From an uncultured Bacteroidales bacterium (GTDB taxonomy: Bacteria; Bacteroidota; Bacteroidia; Bacteroidales; UBA932): 64,000 nucleotides of DNA. Positions 16,632-27,600 of the stretch are shown in pieces. The stretch is from contig CAMHST010000004.1 of NCBI GenBank assembly GCA_946187865.1, forward strand, positions 1-64,000, given 5' to 3'. The translations under genes and the position numbers were made by a program. The notes under the pieces are model-generated. The model had not been told where the DNA came from and ran no database searches. It worked only from the letters and a program-made list of their open reading frames with translations. Each line of letters begins with the position of its first letter. The stretch's first letter is position 1.

Positions 16632-16658
16632 CCTGCTGTCATTGTACAGCAGGGTTTT
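16632..16658 (+). terminator. Terminator-like hairpin after queH
   Basis: CCTGCTGT (16632-16639) pairs with ACAGCAGG (16646-16653), then GTTTT. It sits 13 nt after queH and only 13 nt before the next gene, so it either ends queH or attenuates the gene that follows. Confidence 0.7.
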
Positions 16659-16671
16659 AAAGCAAGAGGCT

Positions 16672-17229
16672 ATGAATCAGTTGCTTACAAAAACCTTAGT
16701 ATTTGCCGTCCTGCTGTTTGCGGGCTTTTCGGCCCATGCCCAGTACGTTCCCCGGATCATCGAGCAGGAAAGAGGCCGCCTTCTGGACGACCGCGGAGAG
16801 GTGATGCCGGACTACATGGTGCAACGGCTGGTGGGGGACGAGATTTACAACGAGACCTATGTCGGTGCCCGGAAGCAGTATAAGGCCGGCAAGGTGCTCA
16901 TCACGACAGGGCTTATCGGCGCGGGGGCAGGACTTGCGGTTACCGGCGTTTCCCTGGGTGTTTTCATCTCCGACTATATAGATATGTTCGGCAGTACGGA
17001 GGACATTTGGGACAGCTTCACCGGCGCCACGGAGTCCGTAGGCTGGTTTTATCGCGGGCTAACCCTTGCAAGCGTTTCCAGCGGTGCTTTTGTTATGGGC
17101 CTGATTTTCAAGACGGTGGGCTGGCGGCGTCTGGAATGGATTGCCGGGAATTACAATGACGGCAACAGGCCTGTCGCCCTGAGTCTGGGACAGGGCCGAT
17201 ATGGCACCGGGCTGGTCCTGCATTTCTAA
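16672..17229 (+). CDS. Hypothetical exported membrane protein
   Basis: 185 residues, not recognised. The start at 16672 gives a signal peptide (MNQLLTKTLVFAVLLFAGFSAHA, then QYVPRI). A conserved-looking segment around LLDDRGEVMPDYMV is followed by two hydrophobic stretches (about residues 80-100 and 125-145), so it is probably an envelope protein with two membrane helices after the cleaved signal. No promoter box is obvious between it and the queH hairpin; expression may depend on read-through. Confidence 0.7.
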   Translation: MNQLLTKTLVFAVLLFAGFSAHAQYVPRIIEQERGRLLDDRGEVMPDYMVQRLVGDEIYNETYVGARKQYKAGKVLITTGLIGAGAGLAVTGVSLGVFISDYIDMFGSTEDIWDSFTGATESVGWFYRGLTLASVSSGAFVMGLIFKTVGWRRLEWIAGNYNDGNRPVALSLGQGRYGTGLVLHF

Positions 17230-17280
17230 CTGGCGGTCGAATACCAACAAATGGGGATTGCCCGGGGCGGCGATTACCCG

Positions 17281-17381
17281 TATTTTTGCATCAGAAAATA
17301 AGCCATATAGTTAGAATAATTCGTTTTAGATCCTTTTATTGTTGTGTTTCCTTCCGTGCTGTGAAGCCCGGAAGGTTTTTT
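17281..17381 (+). ncRNA. Candidate small RNA with its own promoter and terminator
   Basis: TTG at 17258-17260, a 20-nt gap, and a perfect TATTTTTG at 17281-17288 make a Bacteroidota-type promoter. About 60 nt later, CCTTCCG (17350-17356) / CGGAAGG (17369-17375) followed by TTTTTT is an intrinsic terminator. The predicted transcript is about 85-90 nt, AT-rich, and has no convincing reading frame. The hairpin could instead serve the upstream gene. The spacer 17230-17412 holds nothing else I can support. Confidence 0.45.
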
Positions 17382-17398
17382 AATTCGGCCGGAATTGT

Positions 17399-17406
17399 TA
17401 ACTTTG
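17399..17406 (+). promoter_or_regulatory. -7 promoter box of the LuxR-type regulator
   Basis: TAACTTTG, six bases before the ATG at 17413; a leaderless or nearly leaderless message is predicted. Confidence 0.65.
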
Positions 17407-17412
17407 CAAGCT

Positions 17413-18312
17413 ATGACTTCTGCAGCAAGATATTTCTTAAGTCCCTCCATGAAGATGGCGGAACTTATGGATATAGATTTTAAACTGTTGACTATCCTTA
17501 CCCGGATGGGCATCCCCTTCGGCTTCGGAGACAAAACCGTGGAAGAGGTTTGCCTGGATAACGGCGTGAATCCGGAGACCTTCCTGCTTATCGCCGCCGT
17601 GTATGTCTATACGGATTATAAACCCACCCGGGAAGTCCTGGAAAACGCCGACCTCCCCGGCATCGTGGCCTATCTCCGCTGCTCGCACACCTATTACATG
17701 GATGTGATCCTTCCCGCCATGTCTGTCTCGCTGGAGCGGATGGTTAAACCCGGAGACACACGGAATCTTCAGATAATCAAGCAGTTCTTTAATCATTACC
17801 GGGACGGCCTGCAGCAGCATTTCGACTACGAGGAAAAACAGGTCTTCCCCTTCGTGAAAGCCGCGCTGGACCACCGGAAGGCCGATACCCCCGCCTCCGG
17901 AAGCGGCGACGAAGACGGGCACCTGGACGTCAAGGAAAAACTGCAGGACCTTAAGTCCCTGGTAATGAAGTATATCCCTGCCCAGTGCGACCAGCAGGAA
18001 GCATACCGGGTATTGAGTTATATCTACAGCCTGGAAGAGGATTTTGCCAAGCATACCTTTATCGAAGAGGAAATTCTGCTTCCCGGCGCAGGCCTGGAAG
18101 GGGACAATCTGTCGGCCCGGGAAAAGGAAATCCTGGTGTGCGTGGCCAAAGGCATGCTGAACAAGGAAATCGCAGACCTATACAACATTTCCATCTATAC
18201 GGTAATTACGCACCGCAAGAACATTACGCGCAAGACCGGCATCAAGTCCGTGGCCGGCCTCACGGTATATGCCATTCTGAACAACCTAATAGACATGAAT
18301 ACGATCGAATAA
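17413..18312 (+). CDS. LuxR-type regulator with a hemerythrin-like sensor region
   Basis: 299 residues. The N-terminus (about 15-75) resembles the ScdA/DUF542 leader found before hemerythrin domains (GIPFGFGDKTVEEVC). Residues about 85-225 are helical with spaced His and Glu (SHTYYMD, HYRDGLQQHFDYEE, HTFIEEE), as in di-iron hemerythrin folds that sense oxygen, NO or iron. The C-terminus is a LuxR-type helix-turn-helix (LSAREKEILVCVAKGML, NKEIADLYNISIYTV). A one-component regulator joining a putative di-iron sensor to DNA binding is likely. The apt gene follows after 3 nt. The di-iron site is inferred from spacing only. Confidence 0.82.
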   Translation: MTSAARYFLSPSMKMAELMDIDFKLLTILTRMGIPFGFGDKTVEEVCLDNGVNPETFLLIAAVYVYTDYKPTREVLENADLPGIVAYLRCSHTYYMDVILPAMSVSLERMVKPGDTRNLQIIKQFFNHYRDGLQQHFDYEEKQVFPFVKAALDHRKADTPASGSGDEDGHLDVKEKLQDLKSLVMKYIPAQCDQQEAYRVLSYIYSLEEDFAKHTFIEEEILLPGAGLEGDNLSAREKEILVCVAKGMLNKEIADLYNISIYTVITHRKNITRKTGIKSVAGLTVYAILNNLIDMNTIE

Positions 18313-18315
18313 GCC

Positions 18316-18894
18316 ATGGATTATAAAAAGTACCTTAAGTTTTATCCCGGCTTCCCCATCGAGGGAGTGAATTTTGTGGATATCATGCCCTTCATCCAGG
18401 ACAAAGCGCTGTTCACCGCCTTGGAGAAAGATCTTGGCGGGCTGTGCAGTTCTCCCAATATCGTGGCCCCGGAGGCGCGCGGATTCCTGTTCGCCGCCCC
18501 GCTGCTGGCCTTGTGTCCGCATGTGGAAAATGTGATTCCCTTCCGCAAGAAAGGCAAGCTTCCCCATGCAGAGGGGGATCTGGTGGGCCTGGAAATCACC
18601 AAGGAATACGGCAAGGACCAGATTTACTTCCGCCTGTCGGACGTGGCTGCCGGAAAACCCAACGGGGATGTGTTCGAGGTCACCTTCTTTGACGATATCC
18701 TGGCTACCGGCGGCACGGCCTTGGGCATTGCAAAGGGGCTGGAGTCCCACAAAGTGGAGCTGGACGGCAAGCAGTACGGGATCAAGGTGACGGACTTTGT
18801 ATTCCTGGTAGAGATAGATGACCTTCCCGGGCGTTCCCTGCTGGAGGGTATCGCGCCGGTAAAGTCCCTGATTCACGTCAGAGAGTCGGAGTAG
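18316..18894 (+). CDS. apt: Adenine phosphoribosyltransferase
   Basis: 192 residues, slightly longer than the usual 170-180. The PRPP-binding loop reads VTFFDDILATGGTA, and the N-terminal PGFPIEGVNFVDIMP matches the Apt family. It salvages adenine to AMP. It follows the LuxR-type gene by 3 nt, so the two are cotranscribed. Its last 17 nt overlap the convergent gene at 18878-19390. Confidence 0.93.
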   Translation: MDYKKYLKFYPGFPIEGVNFVDIMPFIQDKALFTALEKDLGGLCSSPNIVAPEARGFLFAAPLLALCPHVENVIPFRKKGKLPHAEGDLVGLEITKEYGKDQIYFRLSDVAAGKPNGDVFEVTFFDDILATGGTALGIAKGLESHKVELDGKQYGIKVTDFVFLVEIDDLPGRSLLEGIAPVKSLIHVRESE

Positions 18895-19390
18895 GGTCCG
18901 CAGAGCCGTCGGAGGCTTTGAAGTCGAACGCTTTACCGTGCCAGGTCCAGGAGTAAAGGGCCTCCCCGCGGCGGATGGAGATCACTTGGCGGAACACCCG
19001 GATTTCCCCGGCATTTTTCGCACCTGCCCGGCCGATGGAAACCCATCGGCCCTGGTCAAGGGTATAGACGGTGGCGTAAACGCTGCCGTCTGTTTTTCTT
19101 GCCACGACAAGTTCGGGAATCCCGTCCCCGGTGAAGTCATGGATGCCCAGCGCGGTGTCCGGGCTCCCGTTTTCCAGCAAAGTCCCGTTCACGGAAACGC
19201 TTCCGTTGTCGGAGAGCGCCGTGCACGGGAGATTCCCCGCCTTGAAATCCAAGGACCCGCCCGTACCGTAAATATAGCTCTCCAGGCCGATGATAAAGGT
19301 CTTGGAGGCATTGTCCTGGTAGGAGCGGGTCTGGGCCCGCCCCGCTATGCACAGGAATAAAATGAAGATTGTTGAAAAAAGTTGCCGCAT
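18878..19390 (-). CDS. Small exported protein with an integrin-like Asp-rich motif
   Basis: 170 residues with a signal peptide (MRQLFSTIFILFLCIAGRAQ). The segment IHDFTGDGIPELVVARKTDG resembles the calcium-binding loop of VCBS/FG-GAP repeats, as in secreted or cell-surface beta proteins. Function unknown. The ATG lies 7 nt after a perfect TATATTTG box (19398-19405). The 3' end overlaps apt tail to tail. Confidence 0.72.
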   Translation of the reverse strand: MRQLFSTIFILFLCIAGRAQTRSYQDNASKTFIIGLESYIYGTGGSLDFKAGNLPCTALSDNGSVSVNGTLLENGSPDTALGIHDFTGDGIPELVVARKTDGSVYATVYTLDQGRWVSIGRAGAKNAGEIRVFRQVISIRRGEALYSWTWHGKAFDFKASDGSADPTPTL

Positions 19391-19397
19391 AGATTCG

Positions 19398-20923
<1,526 letters not shown>

Positions 20924-20926
20924 AAT

Positions 20927-21910
20927 ATGACAACAGGTAACGTCCGGCCCGCGACGATGGAGCGTATCACAACTCCGGAGCTGGCACAGAAATTCATCGA
21001 AGAACAAATTAAGGAACTTCGTGCCCAGATTGGCGACAAAAAGGTGCTGCTGGCCCTCTCCGGCGGCGTGGATTCGTCGGTTGTGGCCGCCCTGCTCATC
21101 AAAGCCGTCGGTAAGCAGTTGGTGTCGGTGCACGTGAATCATGGTCTCCTGCGCAAGGGAGAGCCCGAGCAGGTGGTGCGCGTTTTCCGTGACCAGCTGA
21201 ATGCCAACCTTGTGTACGTAGATGCCACGGACCGCTTCCTGGACAAGCTGGCCGGCGTGGCCGACCCCGAGCAGAAGCGTAAAATCATCGGCGCGGAATT
21301 CATCCGCGTGTTCGAGGAAGAGGCCCGTAAACTGGAAGGGATCAGCTTCCTGGCCCAGGGAACCATTTATCCGGACATCGTGGAATCCGGTCCCGTCAAG
21401 TCCCATCACAATGTGGGCGGCCTGCCGGACGATCTGCAGTTTGAGCTTGTAGAACCCATCAAGCTGCTGTTCAAGGACGAGGTCCGCGTGGTGGGCAAGG
21501 AACTGGGCTTGCCGGACAATATGGTATATCGCCAGCCGTTCCCCGGCCCCGGCCTGGGTGTCCGCTGCACCGGCGCAATCACGCGCGACCGCTTGGAGGC
21601 TCTGCGTGAATCCGATGCCATCCTACGCGAGGAATTTGCCAAGAACGGCCTGGAAGGCAAGGTATGGCAGTACTTCACCATCGTTCCGGACTATAAGTCC
21701 ACCGGTGTGAAAGACGACAAACGCAGTTGGGACTGGCCGGTGATCATCCGTGCCGTGAACACCCGTGATGCGATGACAGCCACCATCGAAGAAATCCCCT
21801 ACAAGCTGCTGCATCACATCACCCGGCGCATCGTGACGGAAGTCCCCGGCGTGAACCGCGTACTGTACGACCTTACCCCTAAGCCCACGGGCACCATCGA
21901 GTGGGAATAA
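20927..21910 (+). CDS. Stand-alone GMP synthase ATP-pyrophosphatase subunit (no glutaminase domain)
   Basis: 327 residues corresponding only to the C-terminal half of GuaA: PP-loop SGGVDSS near residue 46, [20 protein letters not shown], and the dimerisation end PTGTIEWE. There is no class I glutaminase domain and no separate glutaminase subunit nearby. It would aminate XMP to GMP using free ammonia or an unlinked glutaminase partner. A complete fused GuaA is present at 32990-34570, so this window has two GMP synthase ATPase domains. The start may instead be the ATG at 20957 ([13 protein letters not shown]). Confidence 0.9.
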   Translation: MTTGNVRPATMERITTPELAQKFIEEQIKELRAQIGDKKVLLALSGGVDSSVVAALLIKAVGKQLVSVHVNHGLLRKGEPEQVVRVFRDQLNANLVYVDATDRFLDKLAGVADPEQKRKIIGAEFIRVFEEEARKLEGISFLAQGTIYPDIVESGPVKSHHNVGGLPDDLQFELVEPIKLLFKDEVRVVGKELGLPDNMVYRQPFPGPGLGVRCTGAITRDRLEALRESDAILREEFAKNGLEGKVWQYFTIVPDYKSTGVKDDKRSWDWPVIIRAVNTRDAMTATIEEIPYKLLHHITRRIVTEVPGVNRVLYDLTPKPTGTIEWE

Positions 21911-21918
21911 AATCTATA

Positions 21919-21948
21919 GGCTAGTCTAAGGCGACTAGCCCTTTTTTT
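21919..21948 (+). terminator. Intrinsic terminator ending 10 nt before pyrG (possible attenuator)
   Basis: Perfect 8-bp stem GGCTAGTC / GACTAGCC (21919-21926 / 21933-21940), 6-nt loop, then CTTTTTTT. It follows the GMP synthase-like gene by 8 nt and ends just before the pyrG ATG at 21959. No -7 box fits between it and pyrG, so pyrG probably depends on read-through. Confidence 0.88.
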
Positions 21949-21958
21949 GGTATATAAA

Positions 21959-23554
21959 ATGAAACAGACAAAGTACATTTTTGTGACAGGGGGTGTTGTG
22001 TCCTCACTGGGCAAGGGTATCATTTCTTCCAGCATCGGCCTCCTCCTCAAGGCCTGTGGCTACAAGGTGACTATCCAGAAATTCGACCCCTACATCAACA
22101 TCGACCCGGGTACCCTCAATCCCTATGAGCACGGGGAATGTTACGTTACGGAAGACGGTGTAGAGACAGACCTGGACCTGGGCCATTACGAGCGTTTTAC
22201 GGGTATCAGGACTACCGTGCACAACTCTGTTACCACCGGTAAGATTTACCAGGCGGTAATAGAGAAGGAACGCCGCGGAGACTATCTGGGGAAAACCATC
22301 CAGGTGGTGCCGCACATCACCAATGAAATCAAGGACCGGATCAGGGCCAATGCCCTGGACGGAGATTTCGATTTCATCATTACCGAAATCGGTGGCACTA
22401 TCGGCGACATGGAAAGTGCTCCTTTCCTGGAAGCCATCCGGCAACTGCGTTGGGAACTGGGCGGTCATTCCCTCTGCATCCATCTTACATATGTTCCGTA
22501 TCTCAGGGCGGCCGGGGAATTGAAGACCAAGCCAACTCAGCATTCGGTGAAAGAATTGCAGGGTCTGGGCATCCAACCGGATTTCCTTATCCTGCGCACG
22601 GAAAAGCACCTGGATCGTGCACTCCTGCACAAGGTGGCGGCTTTCTGCAACGTAGACACGGACAGCGTAATCCAGAGCGAGGACCTGCCCAGCATCTATG
22701 AGGTTCCGTTGAATATGCATAGGCAGGGCCTGGACAGGACCATCCTGGCCAAAATAGGGATGGCCGATATGGCGGGCCACGAACAGCGACTTTCCCAATG
22801 GGAAGATTTTGTCCGAAAGGAAAAGGACCTGCAGGAAACGGTGAAAGTGGGATTGGTGGGAAAATACGACTTGCAGGATGCCTACAAGAGCATCCGCGAA
22901 AGCCTGCACATAGCCGGCATCCACACGGGAAGAAAGGTGGAGATCCAATTCGTGAACAGCGAGAACCTGAATATCTCCAACGTAGGGGAAACCCTGCGCG
23001 GGATGGATGGGGTGGTCATCTGTCCCGGTTTCGGTTCCCGGGGAATCGAGGGAAAGATAGAAGCTGTAAACTATACCCGTACCCACGATATCCCCACCTT
23101 TGGAATCTGTCTTGGGATGCAGATGATGGTGGTCGAATTTGCCCGGAACGTGCTGGGGCTCAAGGAGGCACATAGTTCCGAAATTAATCCGGAAACGCCT
23201 CATAATGTGATAGATATGATGGAAGGCCAAAAGGCGCTTACCCATATGGGGGGGACGATGCGCCTGGGCGCCTATGCCTGCAGCCTGGCCGATGGCAGCA
23301 GAGTCCTGGAGATTTACGGGAAGGAGCGTATCCGTGAACGTCATCGCCATCGCTACGAGTTCAACAACGCTTATCTGAGTCGATTCGAACAAGCCGGCAT
23401 GCGCTGCAGTGGCCGGAATCCGGAGAATAACCTGGTGGAAATCGTGGAAATCCCTGGACTGAAGTGGTTTATCGGCACGCAGTTTCATCCCGAATATTCG
23501 TCTACGGTGCTGGAACCGCATCCCTTGTTTATGGATTTTATCAAGAACTTGTAA
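21959..23554 (+). CDS. pyrG: CTP synthase
   Basis: 531 residues. The N-terminal synthetase domain has GGVVSSLGKG; the C-terminal class I glutaminase domain has the Cys nucleophile in FGICLGMQMM and a His-Pro-Glu near TQFHPEYSS. It aminates UTP to CTP using glutamine. carA starts 2 nt after the stop. A terminator lies immediately before it, which suggests attenuation as the control point. Confidence 0.97.
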   Translation: MKQTKYIFVTGGVVSSLGKGIISSSIGLLLKACGYKVTIQKFDPYINIDPGTLNPYEHGECYVTEDGVETDLDLGHYERFTGIRTTVHNSVTTGKIYQAVIEKERRGDYLGKTIQVVPHITNEIKDRIRANALDGDFDFIITEIGGTIGDMESAPFLEAIRQLRWELGGHSLCIHLTYVPYLRAAGELKTKPTQHSVKELQGLGIQPDFLILRTEKHLDRALLHKVAAFCNVDTDSVIQSEDLPSIYEVPLNMHRQGLDRTILAKIGMADMAGHEQRLSQWEDFVRKEKDLQETVKVGLVGKYDLQDAYKSIRESLHIAGIHTGRKVEIQFVNSENLNISNVGETLRGMDGVVICPGFGSRGIEGKIEAVNYTRTHDIPTFGICLGMQMMVVEFARNVLGLKEAHSSEINPETPHNVIDMMEGQKALTHMGGTMRLGAYACSLADGSRVLEIYGKERIRERHRHRYEFNNAYLSRFEQAGMRCSGRNPENNLVEIVEIPGLKWFIGTQFHPEYSSTVLEPHPLFMDFIKNL

Positions 23555-23556
23555 GG

Positions 23557-24636
23557 ATGGAGAACGTAAGACTGATACTTGAAGACGGCTCCGTCTTTCC
23601 GGCCCAATCCTTCGGATACAGGAAATCGGTTTCCGGAGAACTGGTTTTTTATACAGCCATGACCGGCTACCCGGAGAGCCTCACGGACCCTTCGTACAAG
23701 GGACAGATCCTGGTGCCCACCTATCCTATGATTGGTAACTATGGTGTTCCGCCCGGAGACGAGGAAAACGGCATTCCGCGTTTTTTCGAGTCCGACAGGA
23801 TCCAATGCACGGCTCTGGTGATTTCCGACTATTCGGAGCACTGCAGCCATTGGGATTCGCAGCTTAGCCTGGGGGAATGGCTTAAGCGCGAAGGCGTTCC
23901 CGGCCTGTGCGGCGTGGACACGCGGGCGCTTGCCAAAAAACTGCGCGAGAAAGGCTCTATGCTGGGAAAGATTGTGTTCGGGGAGGAGGATATCCCTTTC
24001 TACAACCCGGATAAAGACAATCTGGTGGCGATGGTCTCCACCCCGGAGGTACGCTACTATGGCAAAGGCCGATACAAGGTGCTGATGGTGGACTGCGGGA
24101 TGAAGAGCAATATTCTACGCTGCCTGCTGAAGCACGACGTAACGGTGAAAAGGGTTCCCTGGGACTATGATTTCACGGGAGAGGACTACGACGGCCTGTT
24201 CGTCTCCAACGGTCCCGGCGATCCGGTGATGTGCAGGGCAACTGTGGAGCACCTGAAGGTGGCGATGCAAGGTGACAGGCCCATAATGGGCATCTGCCTG
24301 GGAAACCAGCTGCTGGCCCTGGCGGCGGGCGCCCGTACCTACAAACTGAAATACGGGCACCGCTCCCACAACCAGCCCGTACGGGTACTGGACACGCATA
24401 AATGCTACATTACTTCCCAGAATCACGGCTTTGCCATTGATGAGAAGACCTTGCCGGAGGACTGGGAACAGCTGTTCACCAACCTGAACGACGGTACCAA
24501 CGAAGGGATAAGGCACAGGACCAAGCCCTTTTTTTCCACGCAGTTCCATCCGGAAGCGTCCAGCGGGCCCGTAGATACGGAGTCCTTGTTCGCCGTTTTT
24601 GTGGACAATATCAAAAAGTACAAAAATGAGGGATAA
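23557..24636 (+). CDS. carA: Carbamoyl-phosphate synthase small (glutaminase) subunit
   Basis: 359 residues. N-terminal CarA domain, then a class I glutaminase with the Cys in MGICLGNQLLALA and TQFHPEASSGP. It supplies ammonia to CarB for arginine and pyrimidine synthesis. The start is 2 nt after pyrG, and the 3' end overlaps carB by 11 nt, so pyrG-carA-carB are tightly coupled. Confidence 0.97.
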   Translation: MENVRLILEDGSVFPAQSFGYRKSVSGELVFYTAMTGYPESLTDPSYKGQILVPTYPMIGNYGVPPGDEENGIPRFFESDRIQCTALVISDYSEHCSHWDSQLSLGEWLKREGVPGLCGVDTRALAKKLREKGSMLGKIVFGEEDIPFYNPDKDNLVAMVSTPEVRYYGKGRYKVLMVDCGMKSNILRCLLKHDVTVKRVPWDYDFTGEDYDGLFVSNGPGDPVMCRATVEHLKVAMQGDRPIMGICLGNQLLALAAGARTYKLKYGHRSHNQPVRVLDTHKCYITSQNHGFAIDEKTLPEDWEQLFTNLNDGTNEGIRHRTKPFFSTQFHPEASSGPVDTESLFAVFVDNIKKYKNEG

Positions 24637-27600
24637 GAGCATAAAATCCGTCTTGCTGCTGGGCTCGGGCGCCCTCAAGATCGGACAGTCCGGAGAGTTC
24701 GACTACTCCGGTTCGCAGGCCCTCAAGGCATTGAGGGAAGAAGGCATCAGGACCATCCTGGTGAACCCCAATATCGCCACGGTACAAACCTCCGAAGGCA
24801 TAGCTGACCGTACCTATTTCCTGCCTGTGACTCCGGATTTTGTGACCAAAGTCATTGCCTCTGAGCGGCCGGATGCCATTATGCTGGCCTTCGGCGGGCA
24901 AACTGCACTGAACTGCGGTGTGGAGCTCTATAACAGCGGCACCCTGCGGGATTATGGGGTAAAGGTGCTGGGTACTCCGGTGGAGGCTATCGTGAAAACC
25001 GAAGACCGGGATTTGTTTGCGCGTCATATGAAAGAGATTGGTGTAAGGACGCCGGACAGCGTGGCTGTGGAATCCGTGGAAGAAGCGTTGGAAGTGGTGG
25101 GCCGGATAGGATATCCCGTCATCGTCCGGGCCGCCTATACACTGGGCGGCCTGGGCTCCGGGTTCTGCTCCAATGACGCGGAATTGCGCGAACTGGCTGC
25201 CACGGCGTTCTCCTATTCTCCGCAGATTCTGGTGGAAAAATCCCTGAAAGGCTGGAAAGAGATTGAGTATGAGGTGGTGCGTGACCAATATGACAACTGC
25301 ATCGCGGTGTGCAATATGGAGAACTTTGACCCGCTGGGCATCCACACCGGGGAGAGCATTGTGGTGGCGCCGTCGCAGACTTTGAGCGACCATGAGTATC
25401 ATTGGCTCAGGCAAACGGCTATCCGCATTGTGAGGCATATGGGTATTGTGGGCGAATGCAACGTGCAATATGCCCTGGATCCGGAGTCGGACGACTACCG
25501 GGTCATAGAAGTGAATGCGCGGCTGAGCCGTTCATCGGCCCTGGCTTCCAAGGCCACCGGTTATCCGTTGGCTTTCGTTGCGGCCAAACTGGGCCTGGGA
25601 TACGGTCTGGACGAGATTCCCAACGCCGTAACCAAGGTTACATCAGCCTGTTTCGAGCCTGCGCTTGACTATGTGGTCTGCAAGATTCCCCGCTGGGACC
25701 TGGGTAAGTTCGAGGGCGTCTCTAAACTGCTGGGCTCTTCCATGAAGTCCGTGGGCGAGGTGATGGCCATCGGCCGTACGTTTGAGGAAGCCATCCAGAA
25801 GGGTCTCCGGATGATAGGAAACGGTCTCCGGGGATTCGTGTGCAACCCGTTTACGGTGCCGGATGTGGACTATGAGCTTTCACACCCTACGGACAGGCGC
25901 ATCCTGGCCATTGAGCAGGCCTTCCGGAAGGGATACTCCGTGGATGAGATCCATTCCAGGACGATGATAGACAAGTGGTTCCTCTACAGGCTGGAAAACA
26001 TCCACAAATATGTTTCCGTACTGCAGGCAGTGGAAACCTGGGACCAACTGGATGCCCATCTTTTATCGGGCGTCAAAAAAATGGGCTTCTCAGACTGGCA
26101 AATAGGGAATCTCATCCTTCCCGGAGAGACCATCGAGAGCCATCAACGGGGCTTCCTGGTGAGGAAACACCGCCGGGAACTGGGTGTTCTCCCCTGCGTG
26201 AAACAGATAGATACCCTGGCCGGAGAATACCCTGCCCTCACCAATTACCTTTATCTCACCTATTCCGGCAGCGAGAACGACGTGGTTCACGAGAAGGATG
26301 GCCGGTCGGTGATTGTGCTGGGAAGCGGTGCCTACCGCATAGGCAGCAGCGTGGAGTTTGACTGGTGTTCGGTGACGGCGGTGAAGAAGATCCAGGAAAT
26401 GGGGTACCGGGCCATTATGATCAATTACAATCCGGAGACCGTAAGTACCGACTACGATGTCTGCGACCGCCTGTATTTTGACGAACTGTCGCTGGAGCGG
26501 GTTCTGGACATCTGCGATATGGAGGCCCCCCTGGGCGTAATTGTGTCTACGGGCGGGCAGATACCCAATAACCTGGCCGTACCGCTCTCCCGGATGGGCG
26601 TACGGATCCTGGGCACGTCGGCTACGTCCATAGACAGGGCCGAGGACCGGGAAAAGTTCTCCCGCCTGTGCGACACCCTGGGGGTAGATCAGCCCCGCTG
26701 GAAGGAGCTGGATTGCATAGAAGATATTTACTCCTTTGCCGACGAGGTCGGCCTTCCCATCATGATACGGCCTTCCTACGTGCTTTCCGGCGTTGCGATG
26801 AAGGTGGTTTCCAGCCGGGAGGAACTGCGTGACGCGCTCACCAACGCTGCCGTGGTGAGTCCGGAACATCCGGTGGTTGCCACGGAGTTCATTTCCAGGG
26901 CCAAGGAAGTGGAAATAGATGCTGTGGCCCAAAACGGCATCATAAAATGTTATGCCATCAGCGAACACGTGGAATTTGCCGGAGTCCACTCCGGCGACGC
27001 CACGGTGGTGTTCCCGGCGCAGAAGCTTTACTATGAGACCATCCGGCGCATCAAGCGGATATCGGCCAGGATAGCGGCGGCCCTGAACATTTCCGGCCCC
27101 TTCAACATCCAGTTCCTGGCCAAGGATAACGCGCTGAGAGTAATCGAATGTAACCTGCGGGCGTCCCGGAGTTTTCCCTTCGTTTCCAAGATCACCAAAT
27201 TCAACTTCATCGGTATGGCTACGGAGATTATGCTGGGGAAAGAGGTGGAGCCTTATGGAAAGACGTTTGCAGACATTGATTACGTGGGTGTGAAATGCTC
27301 GCAGTTCTCCTTTGCCCGTCTTCTGCATGCCGATCCCATCCTGGGAGTGGATATGTCCTCCACGGGGGAAGTGGCTTGCATCGGCGACAATTATTACGAG
27401 GCCTTGCTCAAGGGAATGCTGTCCGTAGGCTATACCATCCCCCCCATGGACAAAGGAATCCTGATATCCTCCGGTCCGGCCCAGTCCAAGGTGGAGCTGC
27501 TGGAGGCTTCCCAGATGCTTATTGCGAAGGGATATAAGATCTATGCTACCTCCGGAACGGCCGCCTTCCTGGAACTGAACGGTATCCACTCCGATGTATT

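Noticed and set aside
22004..23521. A 505-codon minus-strand frame opposite pyrG
   Set aside because: Long antisense frames are expected in GC-rich coding DNA. pyrG is certain, and the antisense product shows no domain.
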